Assembly (NCBI GenBank): GCA_963717375.1
Contig: OY970329.1
Span: 2,728,001 to 2,792,000, forward strand
From: VRUE01 sp963717375
GTDB lineage: Bacteria; Actinomycetota; Thermoleophilia; Solirubrobacterales; 70-9
Length of the DNA: 64,000 nt
Direction of reading: 5' to 3'
Shown here: piece after piece, positions 48,136 through 56,126 of the stretch
How the letters are laid out: every line of letters starts with the position of its first letter
How positions within the stretch are numbered: position 1 is the stretch's first letter
Translations under genes and position numbers: made by a program
Notes under the pieces: model-generated
Database searches by the model: none
The model's input: the letters and a program-made list of their open reading frames with translations, nothing else
Told to the model about the DNA's origin: nothing

Positions 48136-48871
48136 AGCCCATACGTTCAAGTATGGGTATTTCGCGTATCTGCGGCGGCTGCAGGTGGTCCCAGAGGATC
48201 CCGCGCGGGCGCTCGTACTGGCGCTCGACCTCGATCACCGCTCGGGGGGTGGCGATCACGTCGACCGGCAGGTCGTGAGAGGTCATCATCAGGTGGCTGC
48301 GCACGACCTGGGTCGGGTGGACCGTCGTCGCCACCGTGGTGTGCGCGTCGATCTTGCCGGCGTCGATCAGGATCCCGTACTCGAGGTCGGAGTAGCCGCC
48401 ACCCTTGCCGACCCGGGCGCCGCTGAGGTTTACCGCGACCGAGCCGCAGAGCACGAAGTCGATCTCGGGCAGTTCGTCGAGGGCGATCACGCGACCGTGT
48501 TTGAGCGCACCCTTGATCGTCGCCGCCTCTTTCACCGCCCGCTTCGACAGCTTCTTCGGGTCGAGGACGCGGAAGGGGTGGGGATCGCGCAGGCGCGGCA
48601 CCGCCATGATCACGACCTTGCCCTCCTCGAGGGCGATGCGGCGGGCGTAGGTCTGCGGTGAGTCGGGGTTGGCCTTAATCACCCTGGCGCGCTTCCAGAG
48701 TCGCTGACCAGCGAGCTTCTCTGCAGCCAGCTTCGCCCCGGCGAAGTTGGGGATCCGTCCCTCGGCACCGGGAAAGCGGGACACGCCGGCGCGGTCCATC
48801 GCCTTCCAAACCTCCTTGCGGACATCGTCCTTGGAGCGCACCCGGGGAAAGATATCCGCCCCGGCCGTCAC
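48128..48871 (-). CDS. 5-formyltetrahydrofolate cyclo-ligase family protein
   Basis: 247 residues from GTG 48871. C-terminal GARVGKGGGYSDLEYGIL matches the GxGGGYYD nucleotide site of methenyltetrahydrofolate synthetases, and VDVIATPRAVI follows as usual. The N-terminal basic region (VRKEVWKAMD) is also family-like. Longer than bacterial FAU1/YgfA (about 190), as in archaeal and actinobacterial members. May recycle 5-formyl-THF for fmt. Confidence 0.82.
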   Translation of the reverse strand: MTAGADIFPRVRSKDDVRKEVWKAMDRAGVSRFPGAEGRIPNFAGAKLAAEKLAGQRLWKRARVIKANPDSPQTYARRIALEEGKVVIMAVPRLRDPHPFRVLDPKKLSKRAVKEAATIKGALKHGRVIALDELPEIDFVLCGSVAVNLSGARVGKGGGYSDLEYGILIDAGKIDAHTTVATTVHPTQVVRSHLMMTSHDLPVDVIATPRAVIEVERQYERPRGILWDHLQPPQIREIPILERMGYA

Positions 48872-48986
48872 CCTGCCGAATGCGGATTTGCAGGGAAGGA
48901 CGCTGATTTAGCCGAATGATCCATATGCATACACTCTTCGCAGGTCAATTTGCGGTTCAGCCGATGATGGGTTCTGGGAAAAGGTG

Positions 48987-50024
48987 ATGGGGCGCAAGAC
49001 TCAAATAGTGATCGCTGCCGGCGTGGCAATCCTGGTTCTGTTCGCGCTCGGCGCCTTCGCCTACGACAGCTCGCAGAAGGACAAGATCGCCGACGGTGTG
49101 ACAATCGGTGGCGTCGACGTCGGCGGCATGGACGAAGCCGAAGCGAAGCAGGAAGTGCGCCGTCAGCTGCTCGGTCCCTTGCGGCACCCGCTGCGGGTCG
49201 GCTATGACGGTCACAGCTGGGAGCTGCACGGCAAGAGCCTCAAAGTGCACGCGGAAATCGACGCCGCGGTCGAAAAAGCGCTCTCCGAAAGCCGCGACGG
49301 CGGCCTTCCCACTCGCTTGGTTCGCTACGTCACTGGCGGAGATCTCGAAAAGCAGATCGGCGCTGATGTCACCTACTCACAGCCGACAATCAACCGCTTC
49401 GTGCGCCGCGTCGCCCACGCGGTCGACCGCGAAGCGCAGGACGCGACGATCGAACCAACCGCCGACTCGCTTGAAGTCGTGCCGGCAAAGAACGGTCGCA
49501 AGCTGCGCGACAAGCTGCTCACCCGCCAGCTCGAAGCGGCGGTGCTGAACGCCGACGCCGATCACGCGATCAAGGCGCGAACCCATTTCACTGAGCCGGA
49601 GGTGACGACGAAGGAAGTCGCCTCCGCCTACCCGTCTTACCTCACCCTCGACCGCTCCACCTTCACCCTGCGCCTCTGGAAGGATCTGAAGCTGGCGAAA
49701 ACGTACACCGTCGCGGTCGGCCAGGAAGGGCTGGAAACCCCCGAAGGGCTCTACCACATCGAGGAAAAGCAGGAAAATCCCTCCTGGCACGTTCCCGATT
49801 CTGCCTGGGCCGGAGATCTCGCCGGTCAGGTCATTCCGCCCGGCCCTGCGGACCCGATCAAGGCGCGCTGGATGGCGATCTTCGAAGGCGCCGGTATCCA
49901 CGGCACCGAAGAGACCGAATCGCTCGGCTCCGCTGCCTCGCACGGCTGCGTGCGGATGTCGATCCCCGACGTGATCGAACTGTACCCCCAGGTCGAAGTA
50001 GGAACTCCGATCTTCATCGGCTAG
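48987..50024 (+). CDS. Membrane-anchored L,D-transpeptidase (YkuD) with VanW-type PG-binding region
   Basis: 345 residues. N-terminal membrane anchor IVIAAGVAILVLFALGAFAY (residues about 7-26), then a peptidoglycan-binding_4-like region (IADGVTIGGVDVGGM...), and a C-terminal YkuD domain with YLTLDRSTFTLRLW and the active site HGTEETESLGSAASHGCVRM, where the Cys makes 3-3 crosslinks in peptidoglycan. ATG 48987 follows a purine-rich stretch. TACACT at 48930-48935 is a possible -10. Confidence 0.92.
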   Translation: MGRKTQIVIAAGVAILVLFALGAFAYDSSQKDKIADGVTIGGVDVGGMDEAEAKQEVRRQLLGPLRHPLRVGYDGHSWELHGKSLKVHAEIDAAVEKALSESRDGGLPTRLVRYVTGGDLEKQIGADVTYSQPTINRFVRRVAHAVDREAQDATIEPTADSLEVVPAKNGRKLRDKLLTRQLEAAVLNADADHAIKARTHFTEPEVTTKEVASAYPSYLTLDRSTFTLRLWKDLKLAKTYTVAVGQEGLETPEGLYHIEEKQENPSWHVPDSAWAGDLAGQVIPPGPADPIKARWMAIFEGAGIHGTEETESLGSAASHGCVRMSIPDVIELYPQVEVGTPIFIG

Positions 50025-50057
50025 AGGCTCCCGGCGCCGGGCGGCGAATTTGATCCA

Positions 50058-50939
50058 ATGACCTGGGCTGAATCGCTGACGGCTTACGACAGGGACTTGA
50101 GCGGCCGCGGCGCGGCCGAGCGGACCCGCCGGGCCTATGCAGTTGATCTGGGCCAGTTCGTCACGTGGGCCGGGGATCGCAATCCCGGCGACCTGCGCCA
50201 TCGCGACGTGCGGCGTTACGCCGCGGGGCTCTCCTCCGGCGGCGCGGCTCCGGCCACGGTCGCGCGCAAGCTGGCGGCGATCCGCGGACTCTTCGACTTC
50301 CTCGTCCGCACCGAGCGGCTCGGGCAGAACCCGGCCGATCTCGTCTCCAGTCCCAAGCGCGAGGAAAAGCTGCCGCAGGTGCTCAGCATGGAGCAGATGC
50401 GCTCGCTGCTCGAGGGGATACCGGCGCGGACACCGCTGGAGCTGCGCGACCGGGCGATGCTGGAGCTTGCCTACTCCTGCGGGTTGCGCTGCGAGGAGAT
50501 CGTCAACCTCGACCTCGGCGCGCTCGACTACGAAAACGAGCAGCTGAGGGTCCTCGGCAAGGGGTCGAAGGAGCGCCTCCTGCCCGTCGGGGAGCCGGCC
50601 CGAAAGGCGCTGCAGAGCTACAGCGAGCGCGGTCGCCACGCGCTCGTCGCCGATCCGCGCGAGCAGGCCCTCTTCCTCTCCAAGAGCGGCCGCCGCCTCT
50701 CCAACTCCGACGTCACCCGCCGCCTCGGCCTCTGGGTGCGCGAGGCGGCGCTGAGCGCTGGCGTCTCGCCGCACTCGCTGCGCCACAGCTTCGCCACTCA
50801 CCTGCTCGAGGGTGGGGCGGACCTGCGGGTGATCCAGGAGCTGCTCGGCCACGCATCGATATCGACCACGCAGGTTTACACTCGCGTCGACGCGGCACGC
50901 CTGCGCGATGCGTACGCTGCCACCCACCCGCGTGCATGA
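50058..50939 (+). CDS. Tyrosine recombinase XerC/XerD
   Basis: 293 residues. N-terminal SAM-like domain (LTAYDRDLSGRGAAERTRRAY) and catalytic domain with Arg in YSCGLRCEE, Lys in VLGKGSKER, HSLRHSFATHLL, GHASISTTQVYTRV: the R-K-H-R-H-Y set is complete (Tyr near 273). Length and the single-domain layout fit chromosome-dimer resolution rather than an island integrase. XerC versus XerD cannot be settled here. Confidence 0.9.
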   Translation: MTWAESLTAYDRDLSGRGAAERTRRAYAVDLGQFVTWAGDRNPGDLRHRDVRRYAAGLSSGGAAPATVARKLAAIRGLFDFLVRTERLGQNPADLVSSPKREEKLPQVLSMEQMRSLLEGIPARTPLELRDRAMLELAYSCGLRCEEIVNLDLGALDYENEQLRVLGKGSKERLLPVGEPARKALQSYSERGRHALVADPREQALFLSKSGRRLSNSDVTRRLGLWVREAALSAGVSPHSLRHSFATHLLEGGADLRVIQELLGHASISTTQVYTRVDAARLRDAYAATHPRA

Positions 50940-50963
50940 GCCGCAATAACTTGTCAGCGACCA

Positions 50964-50969
50964 TAGAAT
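50964..50969 (+). promoter_or_regulatory. -10 element of the sigma factor gene
   Basis: TAGAAT, 13 nt before ATG 50983. Confidence 0.4.
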
Positions 50970-50982
50970 CGGGCCACAGGGC

Positions 50983-51756
50983 ATGGAAACCGGCGTAAAA
51001 GAGGTCGAGCTGCGCGATTTGTGGCGCCGCTACAAGGACGATGGAGACGCGAGCGCGCGCGAGCGGCTGGTCGTCGCCTACTCGCCGATGGTCAAGTTCG
51101 TCGCCGGCCGCCTCGGCGCCGGCCTGCCGTCCCACGTCGACGACGCTGACCTGATCTCTTACGGCCTGATGGGCCTGATCGGCGCGATCGAGCGCTTCGA
51201 GCCCGAGCGCGGGATCAAGTTCGAGACCTTCGCGATGACCAGGATCCGCGGCGCAATCATCGACGAGCTGCGCTCGCTCGACTGGGTGCCGCGCTCGGTC
51301 CGCTCCCGCGCCCGCGAGATCGAGGCAGCGCAGGCCACCCTCGAGCACCAGTTGCAAAGGGCGCCGAGCGAGGCCGAGCTGGCGTCGAAGCTCGGCATCA
51401 GCGAGGACGAACTGCAGACCTCGCTGCTGGAGATCGCCAACTCCTCGGTCTACGCACTCGACGAGCTCTGGACCGTCTCGGATTCCTCTGGCGATCAGGT
51501 CTCGCTGCTCGACACGATTTCCGACCCGCGTGCCGCCGACCCGCAGGAGTCGCTCGCCAGCAGCGAGGTCAAGGACCGCCTCACCGAGGCGATCGCCTCG
51601 CTGCCCGAGCGCGAGCAGCTCGTCGTCGCGCTCTACTACTACGAGAACCTCACCCTGCGTGAGATCGGCGAGGTGCTCGGCGTCACCGAGTCGCGCGTCT
51701 CGCAGCTGCACACCAAGGCCGTGATGCGGTTGAAGTCCGGGCTGCAGCCCGCCTGA
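50983..51756 (+). CDS. RNA polymerase sigma factor, FliA/WhiG (sigma-28) type
   Basis: 257 residues. Region 2 with DLISYGLMGLIGAIERFEPERGIKFETFAMTRIRGAIIDELR-like sequence (key: LISYGLMGLIGAIERF, RIRGAIIDELRS), region 3 (ASKLGISEDEL), region 4 with LPEREQLVVALYYYENLTLREIGEVLGVTESRVSQLHTKA (HTH from LTLREIGEVLGVTESRVSQ). In Streptomyces WhiG drives sporulation, elsewhere FliA drives motility; no flagellar gene is in the window, so the role is open. Confidence 0.92.
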   Translation: METGVKEVELRDLWRRYKDDGDASARERLVVAYSPMVKFVAGRLGAGLPSHVDDADLISYGLMGLIGAIERFEPERGIKFETFAMTRIRGAIIDELRSLDWVPRSVRSRAREIEAAQATLEHQLQRAPSEAELASKLGISEDELQTSLLEIANSSVYALDELWTVSDSSGDQVSLLDTISDPRAADPQESLASSEVKDRLTEAIASLPEREQLVVALYYYENLTLREIGEVLGVTESRVSQLHTKAVMRLKSGLQPA

Positions 51757-51795
51757 CCCGTATTTCACCCCGATTGCAGGGTGCCGTTCGAGGTG

Positions 51796-51801
51796 TACCT
51801 T
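51796..51801 (+). promoter_or_regulatory. -10 element of the EF-G-like gene (leaderless)
   Basis: TACCTT, 7 nt before GTG 51809. Confidence 0.55.
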
Positions 51802-51808
51802 CGAATGT

Positions 51809-53872
51809 GTGCCGCATAGGGCCGCAGATCGGATTCGCAACGTCGCCCTGGTAGGGCACCGGGGTTGTGGCAAGACGAGCCTGCACGAGGCGATGCTGTT
51901 CGAGGCCGGTGCCGTCAGCCGGCTTGGCACGATCGCCGAGGGGACGACGGTCTCCGATCACGAGCCAGACGAGCAGGAGCGGGCGATGTCGATCAACGCG
52001 GCGCTCGCCTGCTTCGAGCACGGCGGCCGCGAGATCAACCTGATCGACACGCCCGGTGAGCCGAGTTTTGTCGCCGACGCGATCGCGGCGCTGCGCGTCG
52101 CCGACGCGGCGGTGGTCGTGGTCAACGGAGTTGCCGGGGTCGAGGTCCACACCGAACGGCTCTGGCAGCGCGCCGACGCGGGTGGCCTGGCGCGGCTGGT
52201 CTTCGTCAACATGCTCGACCGCGAGCGCGCCGACTTCTTCCGCGCCCTCGACTCGCTCAAGGCCGCCTTCGGCCCGCACGTCGTCGCCACCGAGATCCCG
52301 ATCGGCGCCGAAAGGGAGGTGAGCGGGGTGATCGACCTGATCGACCAGAAGGCGTTCGCCTATGAGGGAACCGGGCCGGGGGCGGCCGAGGAGGTGGAGA
52401 TTCCGGCCGGGCAGCGCGCCCAGGCCGAGGAGTACCGCGAGAAGCTGATGGACGAGGTGGCGGAGAACTCCGACCAGCTGATGGAGCGCTACCTCGAGGG
52501 CGAGGAGATCGACCACGACGAGATCGTGCGGGTGCTGAAGCAGGGGGTTACCGCGGGCCGGATCTTCCCCGTCACCTGCGGCGTGGCGACGCGCAACCTT
52601 GGCACCGGGCGCCTGCTCGAGGCGCTGGTCGAGGACCTGCCCTCGCCGGCGATGCGCGGCGCGGTCGCGGCGAGCGGACCCGGCGGCGAGCCGATCGAAA
52701 TCGAGCCCGACGAGGACGGGCCGCTGGTCGCCTACGTCTTCAAGACATTGGCCGATCCCTACACCGGGCGGGTCAATCTCTTCCGCGTCTATCGCGGCAG
52801 CCTCGGCTCGGACTCTCACGCCGTCAATGTCAGCCGCGGCCAGAAGGAGCGGATCGGCCAGCTCGGCCAGCCGCTCGGCGCCCAGCTCAAGCCGGCGACG
52901 GAGCTGGGCGCGGGGGACATCGGAGCCGTCGCCAAGCTGAAAGAGACCCGCGCTGGCGACGTGCTTTGCGCCGGGGAGGAGGAGGTCGCCTTTGCCCCGC
53001 TCGACCTGCCCAACCCGGTGATGGCGTTCGCCTACGAGCCGAAGTCGAAGGGGGACGAGGAGAAGGCCGCGGCGGCCGTGCGCCGCCTGACCGAGGAGGA
53101 CCCGACCCTCGACGTGCACCGCGACGCGCAGACCGGGGAGCAGATCATCGCCGGCCTGACCCAGATTCACGTCGAGGTGATCGTCGCCCGGATGAAGCGC
53201 CGCTTCGGGGTCGAGATCGAGCTGCATCCGCCGCGCGTGCCTTACCAGGAGTCGATTCGCAGCTCCGCCGGTGCCCACGCCCGCTACAAGAAGCAGTCGG
53301 GCGGTCGCGGTCAGTTCGCCGATTGCCAGATCGAGATCGAGCCCGCCGAGGACGGCGTCGGCCTCGATTTCGTCAACCAGATCAAGGGCGCCTCGATTCC
53401 CGGCGGCTTCATCCCGGCGGTGGAGAAGGGGGTCGAAGAAGCGATGGCACACGGAACCGTCGCCGGCTACCCGGTCAAGGGAGTGCGGGTGCGGCTCGTC
53501 GACGGCAAGCACCACGACGTCGACTCCTCTGAGATGGCCTTCAAGATCGCCGGCGCGATGGCCTTCAAGGAGGCGATGGAAGCCGCCGACCCGGTGCTGC
53601 TGGAGCCGATCGTGCGACTCGTCGTCAGCTGCCCCGGCGATGTCGTCGGCGACGTGATCGGCGACCTCAACTCGCGCCGCGGCCACCCGCTGGGGATGGA
53701 ACCGAAGGGCTCGCTGACCGAGGTGAGGGCCGAGGTGCCGATGGCCGAGGTGCTCGACTACACCCCCCACCTGCGCTCGATCAGCGGCGGCCGCGCTGAC
53801 TTCGAGCTGGAGTTCGATCGCTACGAAGAGGTCCCCTCGCATCTGGCGGAGAAGGTCGTCACCGCCGCTTGA
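51809..53872 (+). CDS. Elongation factor G-like protein (EF-G2 type)
   Basis: 687 residues with all EF-G domains, but an altered GTPase centre: G1 is GHRGCGKTS, G3 is DTPGEPSF instead of DTPGHVDF (catalytic His replaced by Glu), and the NKxD motif reads NMLD. Domain IV (KKQSGGRGQFADCQIEIEP) and domain V (LEPIVRLVV...GHPLGME) are intact. Matches the FusA2/EF-G-like group, of unclear function, rather than the main translocase. Predicted leaderless GTG start. Confidence 0.88.
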   Translation: MPHRAADRIRNVALVGHRGCGKTSLHEAMLFEAGAVSRLGTIAEGTTVSDHEPDEQERAMSINAALACFEHGGREINLIDTPGEPSFVADAIAALRVADAAVVVVNGVAGVEVHTERLWQRADAGGLARLVFVNMLDRERADFFRALDSLKAAFGPHVVATEIPIGAEREVSGVIDLIDQKAFAYEGTGPGAAEEVEIPAGQRAQAEEYREKLMDEVAENSDQLMERYLEGEEIDHDEIVRVLKQGVTAGRIFPVTCGVATRNLGTGRLLEALVEDLPSPAMRGAVAASGPGGEPIEIEPDEDGPLVAYVFKTLADPYTGRVNLFRVYRGSLGSDSHAVNVSRGQKERIGQLGQPLGAQLKPATELGAGDIGAVAKLKETRAGDVLCAGEEEVAFAPLDLPNPVMAFAYEPKSKGDEEKAAAAVRRLTEEDPTLDVHRDAQTGEQIIAGLTQIHVEVIVARMKRRFGVEIELHPPRVPYQESIRSSAGAHARYKKQSGGRGQFADCQIEIEPAEDGVGLDFVNQIKGASIPGGFIPAVEKGVEEAMAHGTVAGYPVKGVRVRLVDGKHHDVDSSEMAFKIAGAMAFKEAMEAADPVLLEPIVRLVVSCPGDVVGDVIGDLNSRRGHPLGMEPKGSLTEVRAEVPMAEVLDYTPHLRSISGGRADFELEFDRYEEVPSHLAEKVVTAA

Positions 53873-53895
53873 TTCAGGCGGGCATGCCGATCATC

Positions 53896-53901
53896 TAAGT
53901 T
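53896..53901 (+). promoter_or_regulatory. -10 element of the gene at 53908 (leaderless)
   Basis: TAAGTT, 6 nt before GTG 53908. Confidence 0.5.
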
Positions 53902-53907
53902 GGGGCC

Positions 53908-54453
53908 GTGAGCCCCGACGAGAGCTGTGGAATCTGCGGCCGGACGATCCTGGCGGGGGAGAGGACGCGGACCTATATGAGCCCAAAGCAGGGGCCGCAA
54001 AAGGTTTGCGAGCTCTGCCGGGGGCGTGCGGAGCAGCTGGGCTGGGTCGATCCGGCGGCGCCTGGTGCCAACGTCGGCAAGCGCGAACCGGAGGCTCGTG
54101 AGGCTCCGCACAGTCGTCTCGAGCGCGCTGTCTCCCGCTTCAACGCGAGCGAGGCGTCGCGCACGGTGGCCGGGCTGATGCGGAGCCTGGGGGAGCCGTG
54201 GGTCTCGGTCGGCGCCTCCGCCGGCTCGCCCAGCGAGGTGCGGGTCACCGTCGCCTGGGAGCTCTCCTGGTACCAGTGGGGGGTCGACCTCGGCGACGAG
54301 CTTCGCCCCGTCTTCCAGATCGACAAGGGCAACGAGGTCGAGCAGCTGGACCGCTCGGCCCGCCAGTGGAACGCAAGCGCGATCGAGGGCGGACAGCTAG
54401 TCCTCGGTGCCCCGGCGGGCGGCCGCGAGCGCGACGGGGAACCGGTTGGCTGA
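53908..54453 (+). CDS. Hypothetical protein with N-terminal zinc ribbon
   Basis: 181 residues. CGICGRTILAGERTRTYMSP and VCELCRGRAEQLGW give two CxxC pairs (residues 7-45). The rest is a soluble alpha/beta segment with LERAVSRFNASEASRTVAGLMRSLGEP and VRVTVAWELSWYQWGVDL. Conserved-looking but not recognised. Precedes the RNase HI gene, whose start follows 1 nt after its stop. Confidence 0.65.
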   Translation: MSPDESCGICGRTILAGERTRTYMSPKQGPQKVCELCRGRAEQLGWVDPAAPGANVGKREPEAREAPHSRLERAVSRFNASEASRTVAGLMRSLGEPWVSVGASAGSPSEVRVTVAWELSWYQWGVDLGDELRPVFQIDKGNEVEQLDRSARQWNASAIEGGQLVLGAPAGGRERDGEPVG

Positions 54454-54454
54454 G

Positions 54455-54856
54455 GTGCCCGAGAAGCTGGTCGTCAACGTCGACGGCGGCGCCCGCGGCA
54501 ATCCCGGCCCGGCGGCGATCGCCGCCGTGGTTCAGGCTCCCGGCGGAGAGGTGCTCACCGAGCGTGGCGAGCGGATCGGCCGCGCGACCAACAACGTCGC
54601 CGAGTACAAGGCGCTGCTGCTCGGGATCGAGCTGGCGGCGGCGCTGGGCACGCCGGAGCTGGAGTTGGTCGGTGACTCCGAGCTGATCGTCAAGCAGGTC
54701 AAAGGCGAGTACAAGGTCAAGGACGCGACCATGCGCGAGCTCCACACCGAGGTGAAGCGGGCCCTGCGCGATTTCGAGCGCTGGTCGATTCGCCACGTCC
54801 GCCGGGAGCACAACAAAGAGGCCGACCGCCTCGTCAACGAGGCCCTCGATGGCTAA
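54455..54856 (+). CDS. rnhA: Ribonuclease HI family protein
   Basis: 133 residues from GTG 54455 (VPEKLVVNVDGGARGNPGPAA); TTG 54446 is an alternative. Catalytic residues: Asp in NVDGGARGNPG, Glu in NNVAEYKALLLG, Asp in LVGDSELIVKQ and Asp in HNKEADRLVNEAL. The compact form without a basic protrusion resembles Bacillus YpeP/RnhA-like and mycobacterial RHI domains. Overlaps the VOC gene by 8 nt. Confidence 0.9.
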   Translation: MPEKLVVNVDGGARGNPGPAAIAAVVQAPGGEVLTERGERIGRATNNVAEYKALLLGIELAAALGTPELELVGDSELIVKQVKGEYKVKDATMRELHTEVKRALRDFERWSIRHVRREHNKEADRLVNEALDG

Positions 54857-55340
54857 GCCGATCGATCCCGGCGTCGACATCGGCCACGTCCACCTCAAGG
54901 TGGCCGAGATCGAGCGCGCGCTGGACTTCTACTGCGGCGTGCTCGGCTTCGAGCTGCAGCAGCGCTACGGCGACGAGGCGGCCTTCGTCTCCGCTGGTGG
55001 CTACCACCACCACATCGGCCTCAACACCTGGCAGTCGAAAGGCGGCTCACCGCCGGCGCCGGGCACGACCGGCCTCTTTCACTTCGCGATCCGCTACCCA
55101 AGTCGCGCTGCGCTCGCCGACGCGCTCCGCCGCCTGATCCGCGCCGAAGTCGGCATCACCGGCGCCTCCGACCACGGGGTCAGCGAGGCGCTCTATCTAA
55201 ACGACCCCGACGGCAACGGGATCGAGCTCTACTGGGACCGGCCGCAGGGGGAGTGGCCGGCCCCGCAGCCGGGCCAGAAGGTCGAGATGTACACGCGGCC
55301 CTTGGACTTGGAGGGCCTGCTCGCCGAGCCGGAACTCTAG
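54849..55340 (+). CDS. VOC (glyoxalase/dioxygenase) superfamily protein, CatE-like
   Basis: 163 residues. IGHVHLKVAEIERALDFYCGVLGFEL opens a beta-alpha-beta-beta-beta module (key: HVHLKV, RALDFYCGVLGF), with GGYHHHIGLNTWQ, FHFAIR and DPDGNGIELYWDRP. Metal ligands His, His and Glu are consistent with the CatE-type catechol 2,3-dioxygenase-like group; substrate unknown. The stop TAG lies in a CTAG shared with a small convergent ORF. Confidence 0.85.
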   Translation: MAKPIDPGVDIGHVHLKVAEIERALDFYCGVLGFELQQRYGDEAAFVSAGGYHHHIGLNTWQSKGGSPPAPGTTGLFHFAIRYPSRAALADALRRLIRAEVGITGASDHGVSEALYLNDPDGNGIELYWDRPQGEWPAPQPGQKVEMYTRPLDLEGLLAEPEL

Positions 55341-55462
55341 GAGTGAATACCTGAATGGACGGCCGCCTGGCCAGGGGGAGCCGATGCCATGGCGACAGAG
55401 GGAGTGATCGCCAGGGCGAGGGGCGCCTCGAGAAACGAAACGAGGACTGCGAACTTGGTCAT
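55337..55462 (-). CDS. Candidate 41-residue secreted peptide
   Basis: Too short for normal gene calling. ATG 55462 has a good Shine-Dalgarno site (GGAGGA, 7 nt upstream). The product starts MTKFAVLVSFLEAPLALAIT, a short basic then hydrophobic stretch, followed by AMASAPPGQA, which could be a signal-peptidase site, and ends HSGIHS. The stop forms the same CTAG overlap with a convergent gene as two firm gene pairs here. No homologue recognised; may be a degraded N terminus of a longer secreted protein. Confidence 0.4.
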   Translation of the reverse strand: MTKFAVLVSFLEAPLALAITPSVAMASAPPGQAAVHSGIHS

Positions 55463-55564
55463 TGCTTGATCCTCCAGTGGTCTCGTAGGCAAGGCGACCG
55501 TCCTCCAGGATGTGCCAACTCTACCAAATAGTAGGTAGCGCCTCCTAGGCTCCCTTTATAAGGC

Positions 55565-55570
55565 TAGAAT
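55565..55570 (+). promoter_or_regulatory. -10 element of the tRNA-Gly gene
   Basis: TAGAAT, 10 nt before the mature tRNA 5' end. The 240 nt before it otherwise hold only the small minus-strand ORF. Confidence 0.45.
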
Positions 55571-55580
55571 CCGCCCCCGT

Positions 55581-55654
55581 GCGGCTGTAGCTCAGCTGGC
55601 TAGAGCGTCTGCTTGCCATGCAGAAGGTCGAGGGTTCGAATCCCTTCAGCCGCT
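55581..55654 (+). tRNA. tRNA-Gly(GCC)
   Basis: 74 nt cloverleaf: acceptor GCGGCTG/CAGCCGC, D-arm GCTC/GAGC, anticodon stem TCTGC/GCAGA with loop TTGCCAT (anticodon GCC), T-arm GAGGG-TTCGAAT-CCCTT, discriminator T. CCA is not encoded. Decodes GGC and GGT. A terminator hairpin follows. Confidence 0.95.
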
Positions 55655-55660
55655 TCACTC

Positions 55661-55686
55661 GAAAGCCCGCTCTGGAGCGGGCTTTC
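55661..55686 (+). terminator. Terminator of tRNA-Gly
   Basis: GAAAGCCCGCTC / GAGCGGGCTTTC, a 12-bp perfect stem 6 nt after the tRNA. Confidence 0.75.
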
Positions 55687-55906
55687 GTCGTTAAAGGGCA
55701 CTTGGCTGGGATGCGGCGCCGTCCTTGCCGGAGTGATTGTTAGTCGCCTGGCGGAGGCGGCGATTGGCATCTCGGCCACGGTGGTCGTTTTCTGGGCCGG
55801 CCTGCTGTGGCGGTTCGAGCGCCGCGGTTGAGTTGCAGGCTGGTACGCGGTGCGATCAGCTCGATTCGCCTGGAAGCGGGAATTCGCGTGGCGTCGGCGA
55901 AGATTG

Positions 55907-56041
55907 ATGCGATATGCCGACCAGAGCGCAATCGAGTGGACTGAGGCGACCTGGAGCCCGGTGACCGGCTGCGACAAGGTTTCCCCAGGCTGTGCTCACT
56001 GCTATGCGGAGACGTTTGCCGAGCGGTGGCGAGCCGAGTCG
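55907..56041 (+). pseudogene. DUF5131 (phage Gp37/Gp68) gene fragment
   Basis: Residues RYADQSAIEWTEATW, then VTGCDKVSPGCAHCYAETFAERWR match the N terminus of phage Gp37/Gp68 proteins, with the CxxxxxxCxxCYA cysteine motif. Homologues continue for over 200 residues; here similarity stops at a perfect hairpin (56040-56065). The whole stretch 55687-56126 otherwise holds no convincing gene, only a weak hydrophobic frame near 55700-55830. Confidence 0.6.
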
Positions 56042-56065
56042 GGCACTTCTGGCGAGAAGTGCCCG
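56040..56065 (+). repeat. Hairpin at the end of the DUF5131 fragment
   Basis: CGGGCACTTCT-ggcg-AGAAGTGCCCG, 11-bp perfect stem, exactly where similarity to the phage gene ends. Confidence 0.6.
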
Positions 56066-56126
56066 AAATCTTGGAGACCGGGTTCAAGATGACCTCCTCA
56101 TGGGCGCGATACGGCGCTGGCGCCCG

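Noticed and set aside
55613..55831. 72-codon plus-strand frame running from the tRNA into the next gap
   Set aside because: Begins inside tRNA-Gly and crosses its terminator. A hydrophobic segment near its end is intriguing, but no start or Shine-Dalgarno site supports it.
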